DNA of 64,000 bases, from positions 1 to 64,000 of the forward strand of contig NZ_FQZK01000020.1 of NCBI RefSeq assembly GCF_900141985.1. The letters run 5' to 3'. Below are positions 8,052 through 16,729 of this stretch, one piece after another. Under the pieces are notes generated by a model. That model made no database searches and had not been told where the DNA came from. It saw only the letters and a list, made by a program, of their open reading frames with translations. Numbering within the stretch: position 1 is the first letter of the stretch; every line of letters begins with the position of its first letter. The stretch is from Nocardiopsis flavescens (GTDB taxonomy: Bacteria; Actinomycetota; Actinomycetes; Streptosporangiales; Streptosporangiaceae). Both the position numbers and the translations under genes were made by a program.

Positions 8052-8303
8052 ATGCTGCGTAAGCTCGGCGTTGCCGGTCTCATCGCGGGCGCTGCCCTCA
8101 GCGCCGTTATCGCCGCCTCCCCGGCCTCGGCCTCGGGTTCCCACGGTGGCGACCAGCAGTACAACCAGAACCTGCAGGCCATTCCGGTGCAGCTGTGCAA
8201 CACCAGCGCCGCCGTCGGCCTGGTCGGCGTCAACGTGCCGATCCTGTCGCCGCAGACCACCGGCGACTGCGTCAACGGCCCGATCAGCACCAACATCGAC
8301 TAG
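8052..8303 (+). CDS. Small secreted two-cysteine protein, array copy 2
   Basis: 83 residues, ATG at 8052 with AAAGGTAA upstream. The signal peptide MLRKLGVAGLIAGAAL runs to ASA. The mature protein begins SGSHGGDQQYNQNLQ, then PVQLC ... TGDC, and ends GPISTNID. The core VGLVGVNVPILSPQ is nearly identical to the other copies. Copies 2 and 3 share the extra SG after the signal peptide, the Tyr in QQYNQN and the ID ending, so they look like the more recent duplicates. It follows copy 1 after 51 bases. Likely exported and cell-wall or surface associated; function inferred only by resemblance to chaplins. Confidence 0.8.
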   Translation: MLRKLGVAGLIAGAALSAVIAASPASASGSHGGDQQYNQNLQAIPVQLCNTSAAVGLVGVNVPILSPQTTGDCVNGPISTNID

Positions 8304-8314
8304 GAGATCCCGAA

Positions 8315-8569
8315 ATGCTGCGTAAGTTCGCCACCGCCACCGCCGTCGCCGGGATCGCCCTGGGCGCCGCGCTGTTCGCCGCCCCGGCCTCGGCCTCCGG
8401 TTCCCACGGCGGGGACCAGCAGTACAACCAGAACCTGCAGGCGGTTCCGGTCCAGCTGTGCAACACCGACCTGGCCGTCGGCCTGCTCGCCGGTGTGAAC
8501 GTGCCGATCCTGTCGCCCGACACCACCGGCGACTGCGTCAACGGCCCGATCAGCACCAACATCGACTAG
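8315..8569 (+). CDS. Small secreted two-cysteine protein, array copy 3
   Basis: 84 residues, ATG at 8315 after a TAGGAGAT box that overlaps the stop of copy 2, leaving only 11 bases between the genes. Signal peptide to ASA, then SGSHGGDQQYNQNLQ, PVQLC ... TGDC and a GPISTNID ending. It differs from copy 2 by one extra residue in the core (LLAGVNVPILSPD) and by D in place of Q before the TTGDC motif. Same expected fate: export through Sec, a disulfide or paired cysteines, and a beta-rich mature chain. Confidence 0.8.
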   Translation: MLRKFATATAVAGIALGAALFAAPASASGSHGGDQQYNQNLQAVPVQLCNTDLAVGLLAGVNVPILSPDTTGDCVNGPISTNID

Positions 8570-8580
8570 GAGGCACCGCC

Positions 8581-8883
8581 ATGCTGCGCAAGCTCTCGAT
8601 CGCGGGCGCGATCGCCGGCCTCGCGCTCGGTGCGGTCCTCGCCGCGTCCCCGGCCTCCGCCTCCCACGGCGGCGACCAGCAGTTCAACCAGAACCTGCAG
8701 CTCGTTCCGATCCAGCTCTGCAACACCGAGCTGGCGGTGGGTCTGGTCGGGGCCAACGTGCCGATCCTGTCGCCGCAGACCACGGGCGACTGCGTCAACG
8801 GTCCGGCGAGCACCAACATCAGCCAGGACGGCGACGCCGACCGTGAAGAAGACCGTGACCACGATGGTGGCAACGGCTACTAG
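8581..8883 (+). CDS. Small secreted two-cysteine protein, array copy 4, with acidic C-terminal extension
   Basis: 100 residues, ATG at 8581 after a TAGGAGG box that overlaps the stop of copy 3 (11-base gap). Signal peptide to ASA, then SHGGDQQFNQNLQLVP as in copy 1, PIQLC ... TGDC, and NIS. Where copy 1 has a TAG stop after NIS, this copy has CAG, and the reading frame runs on for 17 more residues rich in Asp, Glu and Arg (QDGDADREEDRDHDGGNGY, counting from the changed codon). The extension would give an otherwise neutral protein a strongly charged tail. It is the last gene before a strong terminator. Confidence 0.8.
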   Translation: MLRKLSIAGAIAGLALGAVLAASPASASHGGDQQFNQNLQLVPIQLCNTELAVGLVGANVPILSPQTTGDCVNGPASTNISQDGDADREEDRDHDGGNGY

Positions 8884-8941
8884 TCACCACCCCGTGGTGA
8901 CGGCGGGGCCCGAGCCCCGTTGACGTGAAAGAGCGTGACCA

Positions 8942-8971
8942 GAGGCCCCCCGGCGCGAGCCGGGGGGCCTC
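8942..8971 (+). terminator. Hairpin terminator closing the secreted protein array
   Basis: A 13-base perfect stem GAGGCCCCCCGGC / GCCGGGGGGCCTC with a GCGA tetraloop. A shorter GTCACCAC/GTGGTGAC hairpin lies just after the copy 4 stop. Confidence 0.85.
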
Positions 8972-8992
8972 GTCGCAACCGGAGGAGGGGCA

Positions 8993-9499
8993 ATGCGGGG
9001 CATCGGACCGTGGCTCGCCGCCGCGGCGGCCGCTGTGGCGGTCGCCGGGTGCGGGGACGGCGGGGCGCGGGAGTCCGGGGAGGGCGCCGCGCCGAGCGCC
9101 GCGCCGGGGGAGTCGGCGGCCCCGTCGCCGGACGGCGCGGACGCCGCGCAGGTGTACGTCCTCAACCGGTACGGGGACGAGAACGGGTTCGACGACCGTC
9201 GGCCCGTCGAGTACGTGGCCACCGAGTTCACGACCTTCTCCGGCATGGAGTGGGACGAGTGGTCGCCGGACCGGGCGCGGGGCGAGGGCGGACTCCTGGG
9301 CACCTGGTGCATGGAGCAGGAGTGCCAGAACGACCCCTACGAGGTGGAGGTCGAGCTGGCCGACCCGGTCGAGGTCGACGGCGTCCGCTACTTCACCGCC
9401 TACACGATCACCGGGTACGACGACGACATGACCGACGGCGTGCGCCGGGCCCTGGAGGACGCCGACGGCGGGAAGCTCGCCCGCCCGTCCGGAGAGTGA
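8993..9499 (+). CDS. Putative lipoprotein of unknown function
   Basis: 168 residues, ATG at 8993 with GGAGGAGG upstream. The first 19 residues are a signal sequence ending in the lipobox VAGC (C20), so it should be lipid-anchored outside the membrane. A short Ala/Glu/Ser/Pro linker (about 21-48) is followed by an acidic globular part with YVLNRYGDENGFDDRR and two further cysteines (CMEQEC). I do not recognise the family. It starts right behind the array terminator, so it is probably its own unit. Confidence 0.8.
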   Translation: MRGIGPWLAAAAAAVAVAGCGDGGARESGEGAAPSAAPGESAAPSPDGADAAQVYVLNRYGDENGFDDRRPVEYVATEFTTFSGMEWDEWSPDRARGEGGLLGTWCMEQECQNDPYEVEVELADPVEVDGVRYFTAYTITGYDDDMTDGVRRALEDADGGKLARPSGE

Positions 9500-9645
9500 C
9501 CGGGACCACTCGGGCCGGAGTCCCCGCGAGAATGATGCCAAAGTTCCTCAAACAGCCATAATCCCAGTTCAGAGATCGTGTCGCGGGGTGCCTAAGGGGG
9601 AGAACCCGACGTGCGCCGTCCCTGAGGTCTCTACCCTGCTGGAGT

Positions 9646-10743
9646 GTGGGACTCAACCAGTGGACGGATGACCGCGCGGACGACGCGCGCGGCGACGGCG
9701 AGAGGCCGGCGCCGCGCCACGGCCGCGCCGCGCTGCTGCGCCTGGCCGCGTGGTTCGAGGCGGCGGAGCCGGAGCGCGCCGACGCCCTGGCCGCCGCCGC
9801 CTATGCCCTGTACCCGGCCCGCCACCTGAAGGGGCGGGTCGACGAGAGCGTCGCGGCCACCACGGGGTGGTGGCAGGCCGAACCCGACCGCAGCACCGTC
9901 ACCGAGCGCCCCGGGACCCGGCCGCCCGAACCGGTCCGCGACCACCGGGCGCAGCAGGCCCGGCTGCGCGACGCCGCCGAGTCCTCCGCCCACTGGCGGC
10001 GCACCGGCGCGGCCCAGGTCCGCGCCCTGCTGGCCCGGCCCACGGGGACGCGCGCCCACCTGGACCTGTCCGGCGCGGGCATGGAGGTGCTCATGGAGCT
10101 CCTCACCGCCGCGCTGGGCTCGGGCAACGCGGGCCGCGGTCCCACCTCGGCGGGCGACCTGGAGTTCGCCCTGCGGCTGCACGTGGTCTCCGCGCCGGGG
10201 GCGGAGGTGGTGATCCAGGGCGAGGGCGGCGAGCTGACCCTCGAAGGCCTGCGCCTGTGCGTCACCCCCTACGAGCAGCACGAGATCCCCCCGGAGGTCC
10301 TCGACCCCCTGGCGCCCCGCGCGGCGCCGCCGGCCTCGCTGCTGTCCGCGCCCCGCGGGCCCGCGCCGGCCCCGTCCGCGCCGGCCCCGGCCGGCGACGG
10401 CGCGCCCCCGTCCGACGACGACGCCCCGACGCCCCCGCAGGGCGTCCCGGCCGTGCCGCCCGCGCCCGCGGCCGGCTCCCCGCACCACTCCGGCGCCTTC
10501 TCCGCCGCCGCCTTCCTCGCGGCCGGCGGCCGGTCGGCCCGCCCCGGGGCCCCGGCGCCCGCCGCACCGGCCGCCCCGGCGCCCCCCGGGCCGGGGGACG
10601 CCGGCACCGGGACGCCGCCCGCGGGGACCGCCCCGGACCCGCCGGCCGAGGCCGACGGTGACGGCGGCGACGGCGCGGACGACCGGAACACGGGACCGAT
10701 CGACCTCGGCCGGGAACGGCCGTGGACCCGGACATGGGGGTGA
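9646..10743 (+). CDS. DUF2397 (TIGR02677, Wadjet III JetA-like) protein lacking its N-terminal half
   Basis: 365 residues from the GTG at 9646. Residues about 25-225 match the C-terminal part of TIGR02677/DUF2397: RLAAWFEAA, then ALYPARHL, a W-W motif (TGWWQAEP), a basic DHRAQQARLRD segment, LSGAGMEVLMELL, and a closing beta region LRLHVVSAPGAEVVIQ. Family members are usually near 500 residues. The first 300 or so, holding the winged-helix and kleisin-like N-terminus, are absent, and the 146 bases upstream encode no remnant. Residues 228-355 are a Pro/Ala-rich disordered tail. Its end overlaps the next gene, so it is the first gene of an operon. Start is inferred; TACCCT at 9632 may drive near-leaderless transcription. 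Confidence 0.75.
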   Translation: MGLNQWTDDRADDARGDGERPAPRHGRAALLRLAAWFEAAEPERADALAAAAYALYPARHLKGRVDESVAATTGWWQAEPDRSTVTERPGTRPPEPVRDHRAQQARLRDAAESSAHWRRTGAAQVRALLARPTGTRAHLDLSGAGMEVLMELLTAALGSGNAGRGPTSAGDLEFALRLHVVSAPGAEVVIQGEGGELTLEGLRLCVTPYEQHEIPPEVLDPLAPRAAPPASLLSAPRGPAPAPSAPAPAGDGAPPSDDDAPTPPQGVPAVPPAPAAGSPHHSGAFSAAAFLAAGGRSARPGAPAPAAPAAPAPPGPGDAGTGTPPAGTAPDPPAEADGDGGDGADDRNTGPIDLGRERPWTRTWG

Positions 10744-12083
10744 GGGAGACGGACATCCACAGCGAGGACACCGCGCTCATCGGCGAACGGCAGGCCGCGG
10801 CGCGCGCCCTCATGGCCCACCCCCTGCTCGCCGAGCGCACCCACCCCGCGGAGTTCTCTCTCGTCCGCTCGCACGCCGAATGGCTCACCCAGCGCTTCCA
10901 CCGCGTCCTGGGCTACCGCCTGAGCGTCGCCGACGACCACGCCCGGCTCGTCAAGCGCGGCCCCGGGGCGCCCGCGCCGCTGACACGGCCCACCGGCGCG
11001 CCCTTCACCCCGCGCACCCACACCTACCTCGCCCTGGTCCTGGCGGTGCTGGTCGAGGACACCGGCCCCCTGGGCATCCGCGACCTGGCGCTGCGGGTCC
11101 GCGAGGCCGCCTACGAGGCCGGCATCGACGCCGACCCCGGCCGCGGCCTGGGCGAGCGCCGCGCCTACTGCGCGGCCCTGGAGTTCCTGGCCGGACTGGG
11201 CGCCCTCACCGAGGACGGCGGGCGCATCGCCGACCACCGCGCCGACGCCCTGGCCGACGCGCGGATCCACCCGCACACCCGCGTCGTCCGCTCGGTCGCC
11301 GCGCACCCGCCCCGGGCCGCCGACGACCCCGACTCCTTCCTCGCCGCGGCCGCGGTGGCCGACCCCGACGGCGACAACCCGGGCGAGCTCGCCCTGCGCC
11401 GCCTGCTGGCCGAGACCGCCGTCGTCCACCGCGAGGACCTCTCCGACCGCCAGCGCGACCGGCTCGCCGCCCACCAGTGGCGGGCCGCCGCGGCCCTGTC
11501 CAACCTGCTGGGCTGCGACGTGGAGGTCCGCGCCGAGGGCGTCGCCCTGGTCATGCCCGACGAGGCCGACGGCTTCCCCTCCGACGGCCCCGTCGGCCAG
11601 GTGGCGCTGGCCCTGGTCCGCCACCTCGCCGGACGCCTGCACCCCGGCCGCCCGGCCACCTCCGTCCCGGTCCCGGACGGGGAGCTGGACGCCGCCCTGG
11701 AGGTGTTCTGCGGCACCGACGCCCCCGAGCGCGCGGAGTGGTCGCGCACCGCGGGCCCGGAGGTCCCCGACCCCGAACGGCTGCGCGCCCTGGTCCTGGA
11801 CCTGCTGCTCGGCCTGGGCCTGCTCCGGGGCGGACCCGGCGCCCGAAGACTCACCGCGGCAGCCGCCCGCTATGGGGCGGAAACGGACGATCGCGTCCCC
11901 CTGATCCAGGACAATGACCATGACACCCGGACACAACCCTCCCCGCCGAGCGGTTCCGATGGGGGAGAGGACACCCCCGACCCCCGGAACGACCTCGATC
12001 GGGTGGCGTCCGTGCTGCAAGCGGTGGCGAACGAGAAGGTGAGCGCGACCAGTGGTGACCCAGGAGACGACGGCGACGGCTGA
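10722..12083 (+). CDS. DUF2398 (TIGR02678, Wadjet III JetB-like) protein
   Basis: 453 residues if the GTG at 10722 is used; an ATG at 10734 is a good alternative. It overlaps the previous gene by 22 bases. The N-terminal ERQAAARALMAHPLL and SLVRSHAEWLTQRFHRVLGYRL are signatures of TIGR02678, followed by the winged-helix-like TRPTGAPFTPRTHTYLALVL and a WRAAAALSNLLGCDVEV core. Residues about 395-453 are a charged disordered tail. In Wadjet-type SMC complexes this is the small KITE-like or winged-helix partner that bridges the kleisin and the SMC protein. The ORF is intact. Confidence 0.82.
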   Translation: MDPDMGVRETDIHSEDTALIGERQAAARALMAHPLLAERTHPAEFSLVRSHAEWLTQRFHRVLGYRLSVADDHARLVKRGPGAPAPLTRPTGAPFTPRTHTYLALVLAVLVEDTGPLGIRDLALRVREAAYEAGIDADPGRGLGERRAYCAALEFLAGLGALTEDGGRIADHRADALADARIHPHTRVVRSVAAHPPRAADDPDSFLAAAAVADPDGDNPGELALRRLLAETAVVHREDLSDRQRDRLAAHQWRAAAALSNLLGCDVEVRAEGVALVMPDEADGFPSDGPVGQVALALVRHLAGRLHPGRPATSVPVPDGELDAALEVFCGTDAPERAEWSRTAGPEVPDPERLRALVLDLLLGLGLLRGGPGARRLTAAAARYGAETDDRVPLIQDNDHDTRTQPSPPSGSDGGEDTPDPRNDLDRVASVLQAVANEKVSATSGDPGDDGDG

Positions 12084-15000
12084 CCCCGCCGCCACCCCCC
12101 GCTACCGGCTCGAACGCGCGGGCATCCGCAACGTCTGGCAGTACGACGACCACGTCCTCGACTTCGCCGAGGGCCGCCTCCTCCTGCGCGGCCGCAACGG
12201 CGCCGGCAAGTCCAAGGCGCTGGAGATGCTCCTGCCGTTCCTCCTGGACGGCGACACCCGCCGCCTGGACACCACCGGCACCAACCGCACCAGCCTGCGC
12301 TGGCTGATGTCCGACGACCCGCGCGGCGCCCGCGCGCCCGGCCCCGAGGACACCGGCCCCGACCTGCTCGGCGGCCCGCAGGAGCCCGCGGCGGACGAGG
12401 CCCCCCAGGACCCGGCGGAGGCCGCCGACGGCGCCCCGCCGATCCGCCTGGGCTACCTGTGGGTGGAGTTCACCACCGCCCGCGGCGACCGCGGCCTGGA
12501 CGGCGCCGCCCGCGGGGCCTCCTCCGCCTCCGCCCTGCTGGCCGCCTCCGCCGACGCCTCCGGCCCCCCGGCGGACGGGGACCCCGAACCCCGCCACCTC
12601 ACCCTGGGCGCCGCCGTCATGGCCGTCGGGGACGCCGACCCGCGCTGCGTGTTCTTCGTCACCGAGCGCCGCGTCGGCCGCGACCTCGACCTCGTCGTCG
12701 ACGGCCGCCCCAAGCCGGTGGACCGCCTGCGCTCGGAGATCGGCGCCGAGAACTGCTACACCTCGGCCGTGCCCTACCGGGCCCGCGTGATGCGCGACCT
12801 GTTCGGCATCGACGACTCCGTGCGCTACCGCAACCTCATCCACCTCCTCTACCGTCTGCGCCGCCCCACCATCGGCGACCGCCTGGAGGCCGGCGAACTC
12901 GTCGGCGTCCTCTCCGAGGCCCTGCCCCCCATGGACGAGTCCGTCCTGGACGAGGTCGCCCGCAACATCTCCGACCTGGAACAGGCCCGCACCGACAAGG
13001 ACGCCCTCTCCGCCGCCGGCGACGGCGTCGCCGCCTTCCTGGACGACTACCGCGCCTACCTCGTCGGCGCCCTGCGCACCCGGGTGGCCGAGGTCCGCGA
13101 GCAGCTGGACGCCTGCGCCCACCGCACCGCCGAGGCCGACCGGCTGCGCGCCGAACTCGACGAGCTGGTCACCGCGGAGAGCCGCGTCGCGGAGGAGCGC
13201 GACCAGGTCCGCCGCACCCGCGACACCGCCGCCGCCGACGGCGGCACCCTCGAAGGGGTCCGGGGGGCCGCCGGAGCCGCCACCGCGGGCGAGCGCCGCG
13301 CCCTGGACGCCGCCGTCGGCGCCTACATCCGCGCCGCCGAGGCCACCTGGGTCGCCGCCGAGCACGCCGAGCGCGTCGAGCGCGCCGCCGTCGGCCTGCT
13401 CGGCGAGGACACCGACGCCATCGGCCGCGCCCTGGACTCCCTGCGCCAGACGCACGCCGAGGCGGCCCGCGCCGCCGTCGCCTCCGGCCTGGAACCCGAA
13501 CTCCTGGGCGCCGTCCCCGACCCCGGCGCCACCGTCCTCACCCCCCGCGAGAGCACCACCCGGGTCGACCTCCAGGGCCTGGAGCAGGCGGTCGAGCGCG
13601 AACCGGTCGACGGCATCGACCTCGACGCCCTGCGCGACCACCTGGGACGCCTGCACGACCACCTCAGCGACGCCGCCGACCGGGCCACCGAGCGCGCCGA
13701 CCAGGCCGCCCGGCTGACCGGCCTCACCACCACCGAGGCCGCCGCCGACCGCCGCCTGGTCGCCCTCACCAGCGAGGCCGAGAGCGCCGACGCCGTCCTG
13801 GAGAACGCCCACACCCGCGAACAGGACGCCATCTCCGACCTGCGCGCGCGCAGCGCCGACTACGCCGACGGCGTCCGCGCCTGGGCCGCCCGGCTGCACG
13901 ACTCCAGCCACGCCCACGCCCTGGGCGAGGCCGTCCACGAGCTGGAGGGCAGCGTCGAACTGCCCATCACCGACTCCCTGCGCGTCCTGGACGCCTCCGT
14001 CCCGGCCACCGTCTCCCGGCTGGCCCACGCCGCCGTCGACCCCCTGCTGGAGGAGCTGCGGGCCCGCCGCGACCTCGCCGTCGGCGAGGAGGGCCGCCTC
14101 TCCGACGAACTCGCCGAGCTCGCCGACCGCCGCGCCCGCGGCACCGACCACGCCCCCGACCGCCCGGCCTGGGCCACCTACCCGCGCCCGGAGGCCGACG
14201 GCGTCCCGCTCTACCTCGCCGTCGACTTCGCCGACGGCCTCTCCGCCCGCGACCAGGCCGGCCTGGAGGCCGCCCTGGAGGCCAGCGGCCTGCTCGCCGG
14301 GTGGATCCGCGCCGACGGCGGCCTCTACGACCCCGCCACCCGCGACCTGATGATCACCACGGCGCGCCCGGCCAAGGGCCGCACCCTCCTGGACGTCCTC
14401 GTCCCGGTGGCCGTCCCGGACCGGGGCGTGGGCCACGACTCGCTGCGCGCGCTGCTCTCCTCCATCGCCCTGCTCGCCGACTCCGGCGCCGTCCCGGGCA
14501 CGGCGGAGGGCGGCGAGGCCAAGCACCGCCGCGACGACTCCGTCGCCACCGTCAGCGCCATGTCCGTCTCCGGCTCCTGGCGCCTGGGCGTCGCCTCCGG
14601 CGCCCACTTCAAGAGCGAGCCCGAGTACATCGGCGAGGCCGCCCGCAAGCGCGCCCGCGACCGCCAGTCCGCCAACACCGACCGCCGCATCGCCATCGCC
14701 GAGGCGCTGCTCGCCGAGGCCGGCGAGCGCCGCTGGGGCCTGGAGAACTCCTACGCCGAACTCCTGGAGGTCGCCCGCGACCTCCCCGACCCGGCCCCGC
14801 TGATCCGGGCCTGGGCCGCCCTGGACATCTCCCGCGCCGACACCGCCGCGGCCCGCCGCGCCCACGAGACCACCCGCGGCGCCGCCGACGCCGCCCGCAC
14901 CGAACTCCTCGACGTCCGCGCCCGGCTGGGCGCGGCGGCCGACGGGCACGGCCTGTCCACGGTCCGCGCCGACCTCGACAGCTCCCTGCGCGCCCTGGAC

Positions 15001-16599
15001 CACCTGCGCGTCCTCATCGCCTCCGAACTGCGCGAGCTGGAGGTCCTGGCCTGGTCCCTGGCCGACCACGAGCGCCACGTCGCGTCCTGGCGCTCGGCCC
15101 GCGCCGACCGCCTCCTGGCCGAGGACGTGCGCGCCGCCGCCATCGACGACATGATCACGGTGCGCCGCCAGATCGAACTGGGCGACCGGGCCAAGGGCGT
15201 GCCCGACGACCAGCTCGCCGCCGCCCGCGCCCAGGTCCGCGAGCGCGCCGAGGCCGCCGCCCGGCGCCTGCCCGAACTGGAGAGGTCCGCCCAGCGCGCC
15301 CGCGACGAGCGCGTCGGGGCCGAGGCCCGCCTGGACACCGCCACCGCCGAGCGCGCCGAGCAGGTCCGCCGCGCCCTGGCCGCGGGGGACCGCCTCACCG
15401 CTGCCCTGTCCGTGCCCGGCGAGGGCGACGACCCCGACCGCCCCGACGCCGTCCTGCTGGGCGCCGCGGGGCTGGCCGCCTGCGCCGCCGAGGGCTCCGC
15501 CCCGGCCGCCCTCATGCTCGCCCGCCCGGGCAGCGCCGCCGACCCCGCCGCCACGGCCCCGGACACCCGCCTGGGACTCCTGGGCGCGTGCGTCGCCGAG
15601 CTGGAGGAGGGCCTGGCCGCACAGGGCGAGGTCCCCGAGGTCGACGACAGCGCCATCCTGGGCAGCCGCGAGGAGCTGCACCGGCTGCTCACCTCGGTCG
15701 GCTGGGCGCAGACCCGCACCGAGCTCACCGAGCCGCGCGGCCTCAAGCGCCTCACCGTCCACGACGAGGACGGCTCCCACGACGTCACCGCCTACGCCGA
15801 GCGCATCGCCGCCTCGGCCACCGGCGCCTCCGAGGCCGTCGCCCTCGCCGAGGAGGAGGCGTTCGAACGCCACCTGCTGGGCGAGCTGGCCGCGCACCTG
15901 GCCCGCCAGATCGACGAGGCCCGCGCCCTCATCGAGACCATGAACGACGTCCTCAAGGACGTCACCACCTCCGCCGGCCTGGGCGTGCGCCTGGACTGGA
16001 GGCTGGCGCCGGACGCCGGCGCCGACATCGAGGCCGTCGTCCCGCTGCTGGCCACCCCGGCCCAGGAGCGCACCCGCGTCCAGACCACCCGCCTGCGCGA
16101 CGCCCTGCGCCGCTGCATCGAGGCCATCCGCCGCCTGGACCCCACCGCCACCGGCGGCGCCCAGCTGCGGTCCGCGCTCGACTACCGCTCCTGGTTCACG
16201 TTCACGGTCTACGTGACCGACGCCACCGGGGACGAGCGCCGCCTGGGCCACCGCACCGCCCTCAGCCAGGGCGAGCAGCGCGTCGTCGCCTACCTGGTGC
16301 TGTTCGCCGCCGCCGCCGCGCACTTCGACGCCCTGGCCGCCCGGGCGCCCTGGGCGCCGCGCCTGATCCTCCTGGACGACGCCTTCGCCAAGGTCGACGA
16401 ACCCACGCACGGCCGCCTGCTCGGCCTCCTCGTGGAACTCGACCTGGACTTCGTCCTGACCTCCGAACGCGTCTGGGGCTGCTTCGCGAGCGTGCCCAGC
16501 CTCAACATCTACGAATGCCTGCGCGATCCCAACGTGCCCGGCATCGCCACCCTCCACTTCACCTGGGACGGGAGCAGACGCCGCCTGGTCGGCGTGTAG
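12052..16599 (+). CDS. TIGR02680 SMC-like ATPase (Wadjet III JetC-like)
   Basis: 1515 residues, GTG at 12052, overlapping the previous gene by 32 bases. The Walker A motif is RGRNGAGKSK (46-55), followed by the family mark LEMLLPFLLDGD. A long middle region rich in Ala, Glu, Arg and Leu (about 290-1330) gives the coiled-coil arms with a hinge-like globular part near 680-830. The C-terminal head has the ABC signature LSQGEQR (from 1404) and Walker B LILLDDAF (from 1438), then TSERVWGC. In Wadjet systems such an ATPase extrudes DNA loops and recognises small circular plasmids for cleavage by JetD; no JetD gene is found here. All ATPase motifs look functional, which argues against random decay. 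Confidence 0.9.
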   Translation: MVTQETTATADPAATPRYRLERAGIRNVWQYDDHVLDFAEGRLLLRGRNGAGKSKALEMLLPFLLDGDTRRLDTTGTNRTSLRWLMSDDPRGARAPGPEDTGPDLLGGPQEPAADEAPQDPAEAADGAPPIRLGYLWVEFTTARGDRGLDGAARGASSASALLAASADASGPPADGDPEPRHLTLGAAVMAVGDADPRCVFFVTERRVGRDLDLVVDGRPKPVDRLRSEIGAENCYTSAVPYRARVMRDLFGIDDSVRYRNLIHLLYRLRRPTIGDRLEAGELVGVLSEALPPMDESVLDEVARNISDLEQARTDKDALSAAGDGVAAFLDDYRAYLVGALRTRVAEVREQLDACAHRTAEADRLRAELDELVTAESRVAEERDQVRRTRDTAAADGGTLEGVRGAAGAATAGERRALDAAVGAYIRAAEATWVAAEHAERVERAAVGLLGEDTDAIGRALDSLRQTHAEAARAAVASGLEPELLGAVPDPGATVLTPRESTTRVDLQGLEQAVEREPVDGIDLDALRDHLGRLHDHLSDAADRATERADQAARLTGLTTTEAAADRRLVALTSEAESADAVLENAHTREQDAISDLRARSADYADGVRAWAARLHDSSHAHALGEAVHELEGSVELPITDSLRVLDASVPATVSRLAHAAVDPLLEELRARRDLAVGEEGRLSDELAELADRRARGTDHAPDRPAWATYPRPEADGVPLYLAVDFADGLSARDQAGLEAALEASGLLAGWIRADGGLYDPATRDLMITTARPAKGRTLLDVLVPVAVPDRGVGHDSLRALLSSIALLADSGAVPGTAEGGEAKHRRDDSVATVSAMSVSGSWRLGVASGAHFKSEPEYIGEAARKRARDRQSANTDRRIAIAEALLAEAGERRWGLENSYAELLEVARDLPDPAPLIRAWAALDISRADTAAARRAHETTRGAADAARTELLDVRARLGAAADGHGLSTVRADLDSSLRALDHLRVLIASELRELEVLAWSLADHERHVASWRSARADRLLAEDVRAAAIDDMITVRRQIELGDRAKGVPDDQLAAARAQVRERAEAAARRLPELERSAQRARDERVGAEARLDTATAERAEQVRRALAAGDRLTAALSVPGEGDDPDRPDAVLLGAAGLAACAAEGSAPAALMLARPGSAADPAATAPDTRLGLLGACVAELEEGLAAQGEVPEVDDSAILGSREELHRLLTSVGWAQTRTELTEPRGLKRLTVHDEDGSHDVTAYAERIAASATGASEAVALAEEEAFERHLLGELAAHLARQIDEARALIETMNDVLKDVTTSAGLGVRLDWRLAPDAGADIEAVVPLLATPAQERTRVQTTRLRDALRRCIEAIRRLDPTATGGAQLRSALDYRSWFTFTVYVTDATGDERRLGHRTALSQGEQRVVAYLVLFAAAAAHFDALAARAPWAPRLILLDDAFAKVDEPTHGRLLGLLVELDLDFVLTSERVWGCFASVPSLNIYECLRDPNVPGIATLHFTWDGSRRRLVGV

Positions 16600-16729
16600 T
16601 ACGCCTCGGCCGCCCCGGGTCCGCCCGTCCCGCCACCCCTCCGGGCACGGGTCCCGACCTTTACGGGCGGTTCTCATGCGGGCTGTCCTAGTCTGCTGAT
16701 GCAGGAACGACGACAGATGGGGTACGACA

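Noticed and set aside
8458-8580. N-terminal extension of array copy 4 across the copy 3 coding end
   Set aside because: It overlaps copy 3 in another frame, has no homology, and would hide the clear signal peptide starting at 8581.
9500-9645. Possible missing N-terminus of the DUF2397 protein upstream of its start
   Set aside because: The 146 bases carry in-frame stops and no sequence resembling the family's first half in any frame.
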